From G963668605 sp963668605 (GTDB lineage: Bacteria > Acidobacteriota > Terriglobia > Bryobacterales > Bryobacteraceae), in contig OY764903.1 of the NCBI GenBank assembly GCA_963668605.1, positions 1,984,001 through 2,048,000 of the forward strand: a DNA stretch of 64,000 nt. The letters run 5' to 3'. Both the position numbers and the translations under genes were made by a program. Numbering within the stretch: the stretch's first letter is position 1; each line of letters opens with the position of its first letter. A model generated the notes under the pieces. It worked only from the letters and a program-made list of their open reading frames with translations. It was not told the DNA's origin and ran no database searches. Shown piece after piece: positions 42,638-50,188 of the stretch.

Positions 42638-44114
42638 CCTCTTCGCACTCTCCCTGATCACCGCCGCTACGGTAGCGCCGTCGGCTGCGGCTGTGTTGCA
42701 GGGTTCTGTTGTCGATAATCGCAGTGGCCGTCCGCTTGCACGTGCGCGCGTAACTATCGAAGGCCCAGGCAGCGGCCCCGCGGGCAACAGTGTGTGGTCG
42801 GATTCCGGCGGTCGTTTTGTGTTCACAGGACTCCCGGCCGGAGCTTTCCTGGTGAGCGCGCAGCGCGCCAGTTACGCGACCGCCAAGTACGGCCAGCGCG
42901 ACTGGAAATCGCCCGGCACTCCGATCGTTCTCGAAGCCGAAGGTTCGTTCAGCGCGGAGTTGCGGCTGCGCAAGCTGGGCTCGGTGAGCGGTGAAGTGCT
43001 CGATGAGAACCGCACGCCCATGCTGGGCATCCCGGTTTACGCATTTCTGGGTGGATCCCGGCCGAAACTCCAGGCCACGGCGCAAACCGACGATCGCGGC
43101 ATGTTCCGTATCGCCGGACTCACGCCCGGCCGCTACTACATCCGCACGGCAACGCGTCGGCTTGAAGACGGCACGGGACTTTTGCCTACGTTCTTCGGCC
43201 AGAGCGCCAGTCTTTCGGAGGCACGCGCGGTCCAGATCGCGCTGGAGGAGGAACTCGGCGGCATCGTCATCACTCCGCTCGCGGGCATGCTCTCGACGAT
43301 TCGCGGAAACCTGAGCGGCTCATCGAGCGCGGTGGTCAACCTGTTCGGCGACACGGGGAAGCGCGAAACCAGCACGGGCATCGACGGGGTATTTCAGTTC
43401 GATCAGGTCGCGCCCGGCCCGTACCAGCTTCTGGCGGAAGGCTCGTTGGCCGGCCACGCCGTTACGGCCTGGCAGCGCATCCAGGTCGCCAAGGACGTGG
43501 AGCAGGTGACCTTGGAACTCGCGGCCGCACCTTCGATTCGACTGCATTGCGTGGAAAAGCATGGGGACGAGTTGGACACCCGCGGAATCAGCGTGTTCTT
43601 GCGGCGCAAAGAACCCGCCGAAGAGAACCCCTACCGCATGAACTGCGGCGACACCGTTGCGCTGACGCCGGGGTTGTGGGAACTGGCCGCCTCCACGCCT
43701 CCGCGTCTTTATGTGGATAGCGTGCGTGCGGGTCGGCAGGGCAAGTTGGCGCAGGAGATCGAGCTGCGCCCGGCCGCCGTGGAAGACATGCTGGTCACGT
43801 TCTCAGCCAAGCCGGCCACGCTGAAGGGCGCCGTCAAGACGCCCGACGGTGGCCCGGCGATCGGAGCGCCCGTCTACGCCAATCCGCTCGATCCCGAACT
43901 GCGCAGCCGGCTGGGCGGTGTGCGTAGCGTGCGTTCCGATGAGCAGGGCGGATTTCTTATCGGCGGACTGCCGCCAGGCCGCTACGAGGTGTTCGCCTCC
44001 TTTGCGATTCGCGATGTTGAGGATGCCGATTGGAGTCCGGGGAAAGGCCATCCCGTGACGATCGAAGAGGGCGGCGAGGAGAGCGTCGAACTGACGCTTG
44101 GCGATGCACGCTGA
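42615..44114 (+). CDS. Exported protein with carboxypeptidase-regulatory-like domains
   Basis: About 499 residues from a TTG at 42615 (leader MRTSSFSSLFALSLITAATV, cleavage near APSAAA). A start further upstream at 42561 would spoil the leader. The mature part is a string of CarboxypepD_reg-like or SdrD-B-like beta-sandwich modules: VLQGSVVDNRSGRPLARARV, VFTGLPAGAFLVSAQRASY, GSVSGEVLDENRTPMLGIPV, MFRIAGLTPGRYYIRTATR, GVFQFDQVAPGPYQLLAEG and a last LIGGLPPGRYEVFAS. No catalytic residues. Likely a surface or periplasmic binding or scaffold protein; such modules also front the Oar receptors. It overlaps the RodZ-like gene by 23 bp. Confidence 0.75.
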   Translation: MRTSSFSSLFALSLITAATVAPSAAAVLQGSVVDNRSGRPLARARVTIEGPGSGPAGNSVWSDSGGRFVFTGLPAGAFLVSAQRASYATAKYGQRDWKSPGTPIVLEAEGSFSAELRLRKLGSVSGEVLDENRTPMLGIPVYAFLGGSRPKLQATAQTDDRGMFRIAGLTPGRYYIRTATRRLEDGTGLLPTFFGQSASLSEARAVQIALEEELGGIVITPLAGMLSTIRGNLSGSSSAVVNLFGDTGKRETSTGIDGVFQFDQVAPGPYQLLAEGSLAGHAVTAWQRIQVAKDVEQVTLELAAAPSIRLHCVEKHGDELDTRGISVFLRRKEPAEENPYRMNCGDTVALTPGLWELAASTPPRLYVDSVRAGRQGKLAQEIELRPAAVEDMLVTFSAKPATLKGAVKTPDGGPAIGAPVYANPLDPELRSRLGGVRSVRSDEQGGFLIGGLPPGRYEVFASFAIRDVEDADWSPGKGHPVTIEEGGEESVELTLGDAR

Positions 44115-44150
44115 TTTCTCAAAAACTTCTTCATACTTCCGCGATACTGA

Positions 44151-44158
44151 ACCGATAA
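44151..44158 (+). promoter_or_regulatory. Candidate sigma-28 (FliA) -10 element before flgM
   Basis: ACCGATAA matches the sigma-28 -10 consensus GCCGATAA at 7 of 8 positions, 66 bp before the flgM ATG. The expected TAAA -35 box is not convincing at the right distance (CATA is the nearest), so the call is tentative. Confidence 0.35.
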
Positions 44159-44224
44159 GCAAAACGTGAGGGAGCTGAACCCAGGCAAGTAGCAGGGACT
44201 AGCACCAAGGAGGCGCTCGAGGCC

Positions 44225-44548
44225 ATGAAAGTGAACGATTCGACAGTCACCAATAATTCGGCATATGGCGTCGGCAAGACTCAGGAAACCGAAGCCGCAG
44301 GGCAAAGCGGGCGGGCCAGACAGCAGCGGGCCGGCAGCGCGGGCTCAGATCAGGCGGAGATTTCGAGCACGGCCGGCATATTGCAGAGCGAAGCATCATC
44401 GCGAGCGGAACGAGTCGAGCAGCTCAGGGATGCGGTGCAATCCGGACGTTATCAAGTGGATGCCGAGGCCGTCAGCAAGCGCATTGTCGAGGAGAGTCTT
44501 GGTGCGAAGAGCGCCGGAGGCGAAGTAGAACCAGGCGGCAGGACGTGA
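44225..44548 (+). CDS. flgM: Anti-sigma-28 factor FlgM
   Basis: A 107-residue protein that binds and holds the flagellar sigma factor until the hook is complete and FlgM is exported. The N-terminus is polar and low-complexity (secretion signal, disordered). The conserved sigma-binding part is in the C-terminal half: DQAEISSTAGILQ, AERVEQLRDAVQSGRYQVDA and EAVSKRIVEESLG. Length and order fit the family. AAGGAGG lies 11 nt upstream of the ATG. The next gene starts with a GTG that overlaps this stop codon, so they are translated together. Confidence 0.85.
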   Translation: MKVNDSTVTNNSAYGVGKTQETEAAGQSGRARQQRAGSAGSDQAEISSTAGILQSEASSRAERVEQLRDAVQSGRYQVDAEAVSKRIVEESLGAKSAGGEVEPGGRT

Positions 44549-44886
44549 CCGGCCCACTCGAAGAGGGCCGTGAGGGCTTGCGGCGAATCCGCCAGGAGTT
44601 GTTGCATCCGAATCCGGAGGCCTTGGCAGCGTGCCTTCCACTTCTCGAAGACGTCTTTGAGTGCGTCCGCCAGTTGCAGGGAGAGATCCCACGCGACGAG
44701 CTACTCGGATTGCTCCAGGAGTTGCGCGAGGTGAATGCGCTGGTCCGTCAGGCGGCCGATTTCTACCTCGATTGCGCAGGGCTGCTCAATGCGGGCAAGA
44801 GCGCGTACGGTGTGCCGGGCGCGCTGGTAAATCGGAGCATCGGAAGAGTGTTTGCGGGCAGCGGGAGACTGTTCGCGGAAGGTTGA
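44545..44886 (+). CDS. flgN: FlgN-like flagellar export chaperone
   Basis: A 113-residue, largely helical, acidic protein, between flgM and flgK, where FlgN (chaperone of the hook-filament junction proteins FlgK and FlgL) is normally encoded. The sequence itself is only weakly informative: LEEGREGLRRIRQELL, LLEDVFECVRQLQGEI and LRELREVNALVRQAADFY-like helices. The assignment rests mostly on position, size and helical nature. The GTG start overlaps the TGA of flgM (GTGA). Confidence 0.6.
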   Translation: MTGPLEEGREGLRRIRQELLHPNPEALAACLPLLEDVFECVRQLQGEIPRDELLGLLQELREVNALVRQAADFYLDCAGLLNAGKSAYGVPGALVNRSIGRVFAGSGRLFAEG

Positions 44887-44907
44887 AAGCAGGGTTGAGA
44901 CGTCGCC

Positions 44908-46266
44908 ATGGGTAACCTGCTCACATCACTGTTCAACTCGGCCGGGACGATGCGCGTGCTCGAGCGTGCGCTGAGCGTCACACAAAACAATGTGGCGAAT
45001 GCCTCGACGCCGGGCTACGCAAAGCAGGTTCTGTCTCTCAGTGCGAAGCCTTTCCAACCCGCGAGTGGATTGGCTGGCGGCGTGGACGCGGGCGACATTG
45101 TGAGCTACCGGGACGGCTATGCGGAGCAGGCAGTCCGGCAGCAGAATCAAAGCTTCGGACGGTATTCGCAGAAAGCAGCCGATCTGGCGAAGATCGAGCC
45201 GGTCTTTCCGGTCACCGAGGACACTGGCATACCGGCGGCGCTGAACGAGTTCTTTGAGAGCGCCTCGTCGCTCTCGGTTGCGCCCAACGATGCGTCGGCG
45301 CGGCAGGTGGTGATCGACCGGGCTGGAGCGCTAGCGCGCAGTTTCAACCAGAGCGCCGCTTCGCTGGCGACGGCAAGCGCGGGCGCGCGGACGGAGCTCG
45401 TCAGCGTGGTAGACCGCATCAACGGAATCGCGAAGACTATTGCCGAGATCAACTTCCAGAGACAGGAGAGCTTCGCATCGAGCAAAGATGCGGGCCTCGA
45501 CGCGCAGTTGCAAACCGCGCTCGAAGACCTCTCTGAACTGGTCAATTTCACATCGTTAGTAGAGCCGAACGGTTCGGTGACGGTGTTGTTGGGGGATCAG
45601 ACACCCATCGTCATGGGTAGCAATTTACACCCGTTGACGGCGAACGCTAGTGCCGATCCGCCGACGGTTCTGAGCGAGACAGGCCGCGACGCTACGGGGC
45701 AGTTTTCCGGCGGGCGTCTTGCGTCGCTGATCGATTTGACCGGGAAGCTGCTTCCCGGCTACGCCGCCGATCTGAACCGGATGGCAGCTTCAGTGGCCGA
45801 TTCCGTGAACGAGGTTCTGCGAGGCGGCGTAGATGCGAACGGAGATGTGCCGACCGTCGATCTGTTCAGCTATGACGCGCAATCGGCGGCCTCCAGTCTG
45901 GCCGCCGCCGCACTACTGCCGGATCAACTCGCCGCCGCACTCCCCGGCGCTCCGGGCGGCAATGGCAACGCCCTGAAACTCGCCGCACTGGACAGCGCCA
46001 AAATGATCGACGGCTACACCGGCTCGGAGTACTACGGCAAACTCGCCGGACGCGTGGGCCGCGAACTCGCCGACGCCCGCTCCAACGAATCCGTCCAGCA
46101 GTCGCTTGTCGCACAGGCCCGGACGATGCGCGGCGAAAGCTCCGGCGTCAGCCTCGATGAAGAGGCCGCCAGCCTGATGGCCTACCAGCGCGCGTACCAG
46201 GCCGCCGCCAAGATGTTCTCGGCGCTCGACGAGATGACGCAAACCGTTATCAATCTCATCCGATAG
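44908..46266 (+). CDS. flgK: Flagellar hook-associated protein 1
   Basis: A 452-residue protein of the hook-filament junction (HAP1). Conserved N-terminal rod/hook motif: LLTSLFNSAGTMRVLERALS, VTQNNVANASTPGYAKQVL. The C-terminal helix has LDEEAASLMAYQRAYQAAAK and MFSALDEMTQTVINLI, the canonical ending. Between them are variable domains, shorter than in E. coli FlgK (547), as is usual in many lineages. It is secreted by the flagellar type III system, not by Sec. It starts 21 bp after flgN and is followed 9 bp later by flgL, so the three form one transcription unit. Confidence 0.93.
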   Translation: MGNLLTSLFNSAGTMRVLERALSVTQNNVANASTPGYAKQVLSLSAKPFQPASGLAGGVDAGDIVSYRDGYAEQAVRQQNQSFGRYSQKAADLAKIEPVFPVTEDTGIPAALNEFFESASSLSVAPNDASARQVVIDRAGALARSFNQSAASLATASAGARTELVSVVDRINGIAKTIAEINFQRQESFASSKDAGLDAQLQTALEDLSELVNFTSLVEPNGSVTVLLGDQTPIVMGSNLHPLTANASADPPTVLSETGRDATGQFSGGRLASLIDLTGKLLPGYAADLNRMAASVADSVNEVLRGGVDANGDVPTVDLFSYDAQSAASSLAAAALLPDQLAAALPGAPGGNGNALKLAALDSAKMIDGYTGSEYYGKLAGRVGRELADARSNESVQQSLVAQARTMRGESSGVSLDEEAASLMAYQRAYQAAAKMFSALDEMTQTVINLIR

Positions 46267-46275
46267 GATTTCAGC

Positions 46276-47175
46276 ATGGTACACCGCCTCGACCCCTCCA
46301 GCGAAAGCTTTCTGGCCGCCCTCAACCGCGTGAATAGCCGCGCCGAACGAGCCACGCGCGAGATCTCGACAGGCTATCGCATCAGCTCCGCCTCCGACGA
46401 CCCCGATCAGATCAGCACTCTCCTGCAAGCCCGATCCGAACTCAACCGTACCACGCAAATCGGTGTCAACCTCGGGCGCGTCAAGACCGAAGTCGATACC
46501 GCCGAAGCTACCGTGAGCGGCGCGGTCAAATTGGCCGAACGCGCCCGTGTGCTGGGCACACAAGGCGCCAACTCGATCCAGACCCCAGAAGCGCGTGCGG
46601 CCATCGCCGACGAACTCGACGGGATTCTGCGCCAGATGGTCGGCCTGAGCAATACGACGGTCGAAGGCCGCTACATCTTCGGTGGCGACGCCGATGGCAG
46701 TGCGCCTTACACCTGGGATGAAACGCAACCCTATCCTGTCGTCGTTAACCAGAACTCCGCGGCGACCAGGCAGGTGCTGCACCCGAGCGGCACGACCTTC
46801 GCGGTCGCACACAACGCACAGCAGATCTTCGACGCAGCCGGTCACAGCGCATTCCAATCGATTTTCGATCTCTCCGCCGCATTGCGCGCCGGCGATCAGA
46901 CCGGAATCGAAACCGGACTCGCCTCCGTACGCGATGCCGGCCAACACCTCAACCTCCAGTTGGCTTTCTATGGCTCCGTGCAAGGCCAGATCCGCGAAGC
47001 CACGGACATGAGTAGCAGCATGGTGCTAAGACTGAAGACTCAAATCAGCTCGATGCAGGAAACCGACTTGACCGAGGCCATTCTCGAACTCGCTCAGGCC
47101 AAGAACCAGCAACAAGCCTCTCTCGAAGCCCGCGCAAAACTGCCGCGCACTAGTCTCTTCGATTTCCTGGGCTAA
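46276..47175 (+). CDS. flgL: Flagellar hook-associated protein 3
   Basis: A 299-residue junction protein (HAP3) related to flagellin. N-terminal helix: LAALNRVNSRAERATREIST, GYRISSASDDPDQISTLLQA; a mid-part VEGRYIFGGDADGSAPYTW loop typical of FlgL; C-terminal helices SSSMVLRLKTQISSMQETDL and TEAILELAQAKNQQQASLEA. Size matches the family (about 300). It links the last FlgK subunits to the filament. The stop lies 2 bp from the end of the convergent nadD gene. Confidence 0.92.
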   Translation: MVHRLDPSSESFLAALNRVNSRAERATREISTGYRISSASDDPDQISTLLQARSELNRTTQIGVNLGRVKTEVDTAEATVSGAVKLAERARVLGTQGANSIQTPEARAAIADELDGILRQMVGLSNTTVEGRYIFGGDADGSAPYTWDETQPYPVVVNQNSAATRQVLHPSGTTFAVAHNAQQIFDAAGHSAFQSIFDLSAALRAGDQTGIETGLASVRDAGQHLNLQLAFYGSVQGQIREATDMSSSMVLRLKTQISSMQETDLTEAILELAQAKNQQQASLEARAKLPRTSLFDFLG

Positions 47176-47177
47176 GG

Positions 47178-47759
47178 TCAACGCGGAGCGGCGCCGTAAA
47201 GCCGATGCGCGCGGATGTAATCCAGCACGGCGCGCGGCAATTCATCCGGCTCCAGACCCGCGGCGAGTTTCTGCCGCACCTCCGACGAAGAGACAGGCAG
47301 GGCAACAGTGTCGAGACGGTGTATGCGCGCGCCCGGTGGCGTGACATATTGGTGACCCGGGCGCGTGACGACGATGAACTCCACCGCGGCGAGCACATCG
47401 CCGGAACGATACCACGTGCCGAGTTCGGCGAACGCGTCCGCGCCGATGACGAAATAGAGCCGGTCTGCGGGCGCGAGAGTGGCCTTCAATTTCTCAATCG
47501 TGTGAATCGAGTAGCTCTTCGTGTTGCCGGCCTCCAGGCGCGACACTGCGAAATGCGCCGAGCCTTGGCAGGCGAGTTCCACCATGCGATAGCGCTCTTC
47601 GTAGTTCGCCGAGAGATCCGATTTGTGCGGGGGGTTCGCGGCCGGCACAAATAGGATCGTGTCGAGCCCGAACTGCGCGGCCGCCTCGCGCGCCACAGTG
47701 AGGTGAGCCTCATGTATGGGATCGAACGTGCCGCCAAAAATTGCGATGTTCAATTTCAA
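47178..47759 (-). CDS. nadD: Nicotinate-nucleotide adenylyltransferase
   Basis: A 193-residue cytoplasmic enzyme joining nicotinate mononucleotide with ATP to form deamido-NAD in NAD synthesis. Motifs: IAIFGGTFDPIHEAHLTVAR (HxGH-type nucleotide site), FVPAANPPHKSD, FVIGADAFAELGTWYRSGD and the C-terminal ALPVSSSEVRQKLAAGLEPDEL (SSTxIR-type loop) and VLDYIRAHRLYG. All canonical features are present. The start is likely TTG at 47759 (MKLNIAIFGG), with GGAAGG about 11 nt upstream; a longer frame to 47993 would overlap the next gene and is not homologous. No ribosome-silencing or rsfS gene follows. Confidence 0.92.
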   Translation of the reverse strand: MKLNIAIFGGTFDPIHEAHLTVAREAAAQFGLDTILFVPAANPPHKSDLSANYEERYRMVELACQGSAHFAVSRLEAGNTKSYSIHTIEKLKATLAPADRLYFVIGADAFAELGTWYRSGDVLAAVEFIVVTRPGHQYVTPPGARIHRLDTVALPVSSSEVRQKLAAGLEPDELPRAVLDYIRAHRLYGAAPR

Positions 47760-47779
47760 AGGATACAACGCCTTCCGGT

Positions 47780-48652
47780 CTAAGCGTTGTACTTGCGCAC
47801 CAGCCCGCCCAGCTTGCGCGTGAGGGCCGGTATTTCGGCGCTGTTCTTGCCTTCGTATTCCAACGCGAGATAGCCTTTGTATCCGCCCTTCACAAACATC
47901 CGGATGACACGATCCCAATCGACCGGGCCGCGCTTCCCGTCTTCCATCACGATCTCCGTTTTCACCTGTACATTGACGGCGTGCGGAATACACATCTCGA
48001 TTTGCGGGAAAGCGTTCGTCTTGAAATTGCCCGTGTCGAGGTTAATGCCGGCCCACGGGGAGTTCACGGCTTTGACGATCTGGAGTATGCGCTCGGCCTT
48101 CTCGGTAACGCCGCCGTGGTTCTCGATTCCAAGCACGATACCCTTTTTCGAGGAACAATCGGCGGCGCGCTTCAGCACCTCCGTGGCCCATTGCGCGGCC
48201 TGTTCCTCAGTCGCTCCCTTGGGCACCGCGCCGCCGAAAACGCGGATGTGACCCGCACCGAGTTTGGCGGCCACGTCAACCCATTTGGAGATGGTCTCCA
48301 CTTCGCGGTCCTGCAAGTCCTTGGTGGGCCGGCATAGGTCCGTGCGGATCGAGATACTGTAAATCTCTACCGCATTGCGGAACGCGATCCGGCGCAACGG
48401 CATCAGAAAATCGTCGCCCGGTTCGGGCGGCATCCAATAGACGGTCAGGTCGAGTCCGTCGGCGTCGTTCTCGACCGCGATGCGCACGAGGTCTTCGTAG
48501 CGCAACGTTTTGTTCTTGAGTTCCTCGCGGTACGAATAGGCACAAATGGCGTTGCGCAGGCGCGCTTTCGTGCCGAATGCGTCCGTAGCCGCGGAAATGT
48601 TACCGGCCGCGATGGCAGCCGGTAACATGCGAATCATCTCGCGTCGATTCAT
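47780..48652 (-). CDS. Exported xylose-isomerase-like TIM-barrel protein
   Basis: A 290-residue sugar phosphate isomerase/epimerase-type TIM barrel. The N-terminus MNRREMIRMLPAAIAAGNIS looks like a Tat leader. Motifs: DGLDLTVYWMPPEP, HIRVFGGAVPKGATEEQA, GIVLGIENHGGVTEKAERIL, SPWAGINLDTGNFKTN and GYLALEYEGKN, which carry the acidic and His metal-binding residues of the family (E in IENHG, D in LDTGNF, E in LEYEG). Substrate unknown; likely a sugar or sugar acid released by the neighbouring sulfatase and glycosidases. The start is the ATG at 48652, 17 bp after the sulfatase stop on the same strand, so the two are co-transcribed. Confidence 0.8.
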   Translation of the reverse strand: MNRREMIRMLPAAIAAGNISAATDAFGTKARLRNAICAYSYREELKNKTLRYEDLVRIAVENDADGLDLTVYWMPPEPGDDFLMPLRRIAFRNAVEIYSISIRTDLCRPTKDLQDREVETISKWVDVAAKLGAGHIRVFGGAVPKGATEEQAAQWATEVLKRAADCSSKKGIVLGIENHGGVTEKAERILQIVKAVNSPWAGINLDTGNFKTNAFPQIEMCIPHAVNVQVKTEIVMEDGKRGPVDWDRVIRMFVKGGYKGYLALEYEGKNSAEIPALTRKLGGLVRKYNA

Positions 48653-48669
48653 ACTCGCAACGCTCCGTT

Positions 48670-50121
48670 TCAGACCACGGGCTGATCGCCGTAGAATTTC
48701 TGCAGGCGCTCTAGTTCGACCTTGAGTTTTTTGACAATCGGCGCGTAGGCAGGATCGCCATAGACGTTCTTCATCTCGCGCGGGTCTTTCTTCATATCGT
48801 AGAGTTCCCAATCGGGCTTCGTCTCGACCTGAGTTGCGCCCTTCATGCCGAGCGGCTTGCCGTAGTAGTAAATCAGCTTGTGCTCAAGCGTGCGCACGCC
48901 GTAGTGCGCGGGCACATGGTGATCGTTACTGTTATGCATCCAGTAGCGGTAGTACATCGACTTGCGCCAATCCTTCGGAGTCTTGCCTTCGAGGACGGGG
49001 CGGAAGCTGCGGCCCTGCATCTCGGCGGGCGCTTTGCGGCCGGCGAAGTCGAGAAACGTCTCCGCGAAGTCGACGTTGATCACGATGTCGTTGCTCGTCG
49101 AACCAGCCTTGATCTTTCCCGGATAGCGCACGAGGAACGGCATGCGCAACGACTCTTCGTACATCAGGCGCTTATCGAAGAAGCCGTGGTCGCCGAGGAA
49201 GAAGCCCTGGTCGGAGGTGTAGATCACAACCGTGTCGTTGGCGATGCCTTCGGCGTCGAGGTAGTCGAGCACGCGGCCCACGTTGTCGTCGACGCTCTGC
49301 ACGCAGCGCAGATAGTCCTTGATGTAATACTGATAGGCCCACTTGCGCAGCGCGTCGCCTTCGAGTCCGGCGGGCTTGTCGACTTTGAGATCGGTCTTGG
49401 TGTTGTCCTCGCCGACTTTCATCTTCACATCGGCCACGCTCTGAGCCTTGGTCGCGTAATGGTCGAAAAGGTTGTCGGGCTCGGGAATCGTCTCGCCGTC
49501 GAAGAGCTTGGCGTACTTCGGGCTGGGCTGCCAGGGGCGGTGCGGCGCCTTGTGATGGCACATCAGGAAGAAAGGCTTGTTCTTATCGCGCTGCTTGAGC
49601 CAGTTAAGGCTGAAGTCGCCGATCAGATCGGTACAGTAGCCCTTGTAACTTTTCTTTCCGCTCGCTTCGAGGAAAGAGGGGTCGTAATAGACACCCTGGC
49701 CGGGGAGAATGTTCCAATAGTCGAAACCGGTGGGGTCGTTGACCAGGTGCCACTTGCCGATCATCGCGGTCTGATAGCCGGCGGCCTTGAGTTCCTTGGC
49801 GACGTGATTGCGGCTCGTGTCGAGTTTGTCGGCCAACGTGTAGACGCCGTTCTTGTGACTGTACTGGCCCGTTAAAATCGCGCCGCGGCTGGGCGTGCAA
49901 ATCGAGTTCGTGCAGAAACAATTGTTCATGCGCATGCCGCCCTTGGCGATGCGATCGATGTTCGGCGTCTTGTTGATCTTGCTGCCGTATGCCGAGATGG
50001 CATGTGCGGCGTGATCGTCCGCCATGATGTAGATGATGTTGGGCTGCTTGCGGCCGGCCCCGTACGCGGCTGCGGAAGCCGCCACCATTCCGAAGAGTTG
50101 TCTGCGAGTGTAGTTGGGCAT
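48670..50121 (-). CDS. Exported S1-family sulfatase
   Basis: A 483-residue sulfatase with Tat leader (YTRRQLFGMVAASAAAYGAG). Metal-binding NIIYIMADDHAAHAISAYG, the formylglycine motif TNSICTPSRGAILTGQYSH with C75 as the modified residue, ATLIGKWH-like AMIGKWHLVND, and YTSDQGFFLGDHGFFDKRLM carrying the DH and K residues of the active site. The C-terminal part (DWELYDMKKDPREMKNVYGD) is the standard small subdomain. Motif wording is nearest to carbohydrate sulfatases such as heparan-sulfate or N-sulfoglucosamine types, but the substrate is not assignable. It lies between the isomerase gene (downstream) and a divergent alpha-galactosidase-like gene, in the carbohydrate cluster. Confidence 0.9.
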   Translation of the reverse strand: MPNYTRRQLFGMVAASAAAYGAGRKQPNIIYIMADDHAAHAISAYGSKINKTPNIDRIAKGGMRMNNCFCTNSICTPSRGAILTGQYSHKNGVYTLADKLDTSRNHVAKELKAAGYQTAMIGKWHLVNDPTGFDYWNILPGQGVYYDPSFLEASGKKSYKGYCTDLIGDFSLNWLKQRDKNKPFFLMCHHKAPHRPWQPSPKYAKLFDGETIPEPDNLFDHYATKAQSVADVKMKVGEDNTKTDLKVDKPAGLEGDALRKWAYQYYIKDYLRCVQSVDDNVGRVLDYLDAEGIANDTVVIYTSDQGFFLGDHGFFDKRLMYEESLRMPFLVRYPGKIKAGSTSNDIVINVDFAETFLDFAGRKAPAEMQGRSFRPVLEGKTPKDWRKSMYYRYWMHNSNDHHVPAHYGVRTLEHKLIYYYGKPLGMKGATQVETKPDWELYDMKKDPREMKNVYGDPAYAPIVKKLKVELERLQKFYGDQPVV

Positions 50122-50188
50122 AGGAGAAACCGTTATTGTATAAGAAATGACGCCACCCCGGATTGGCAGGCTGCCGCATGCGCTCGGA

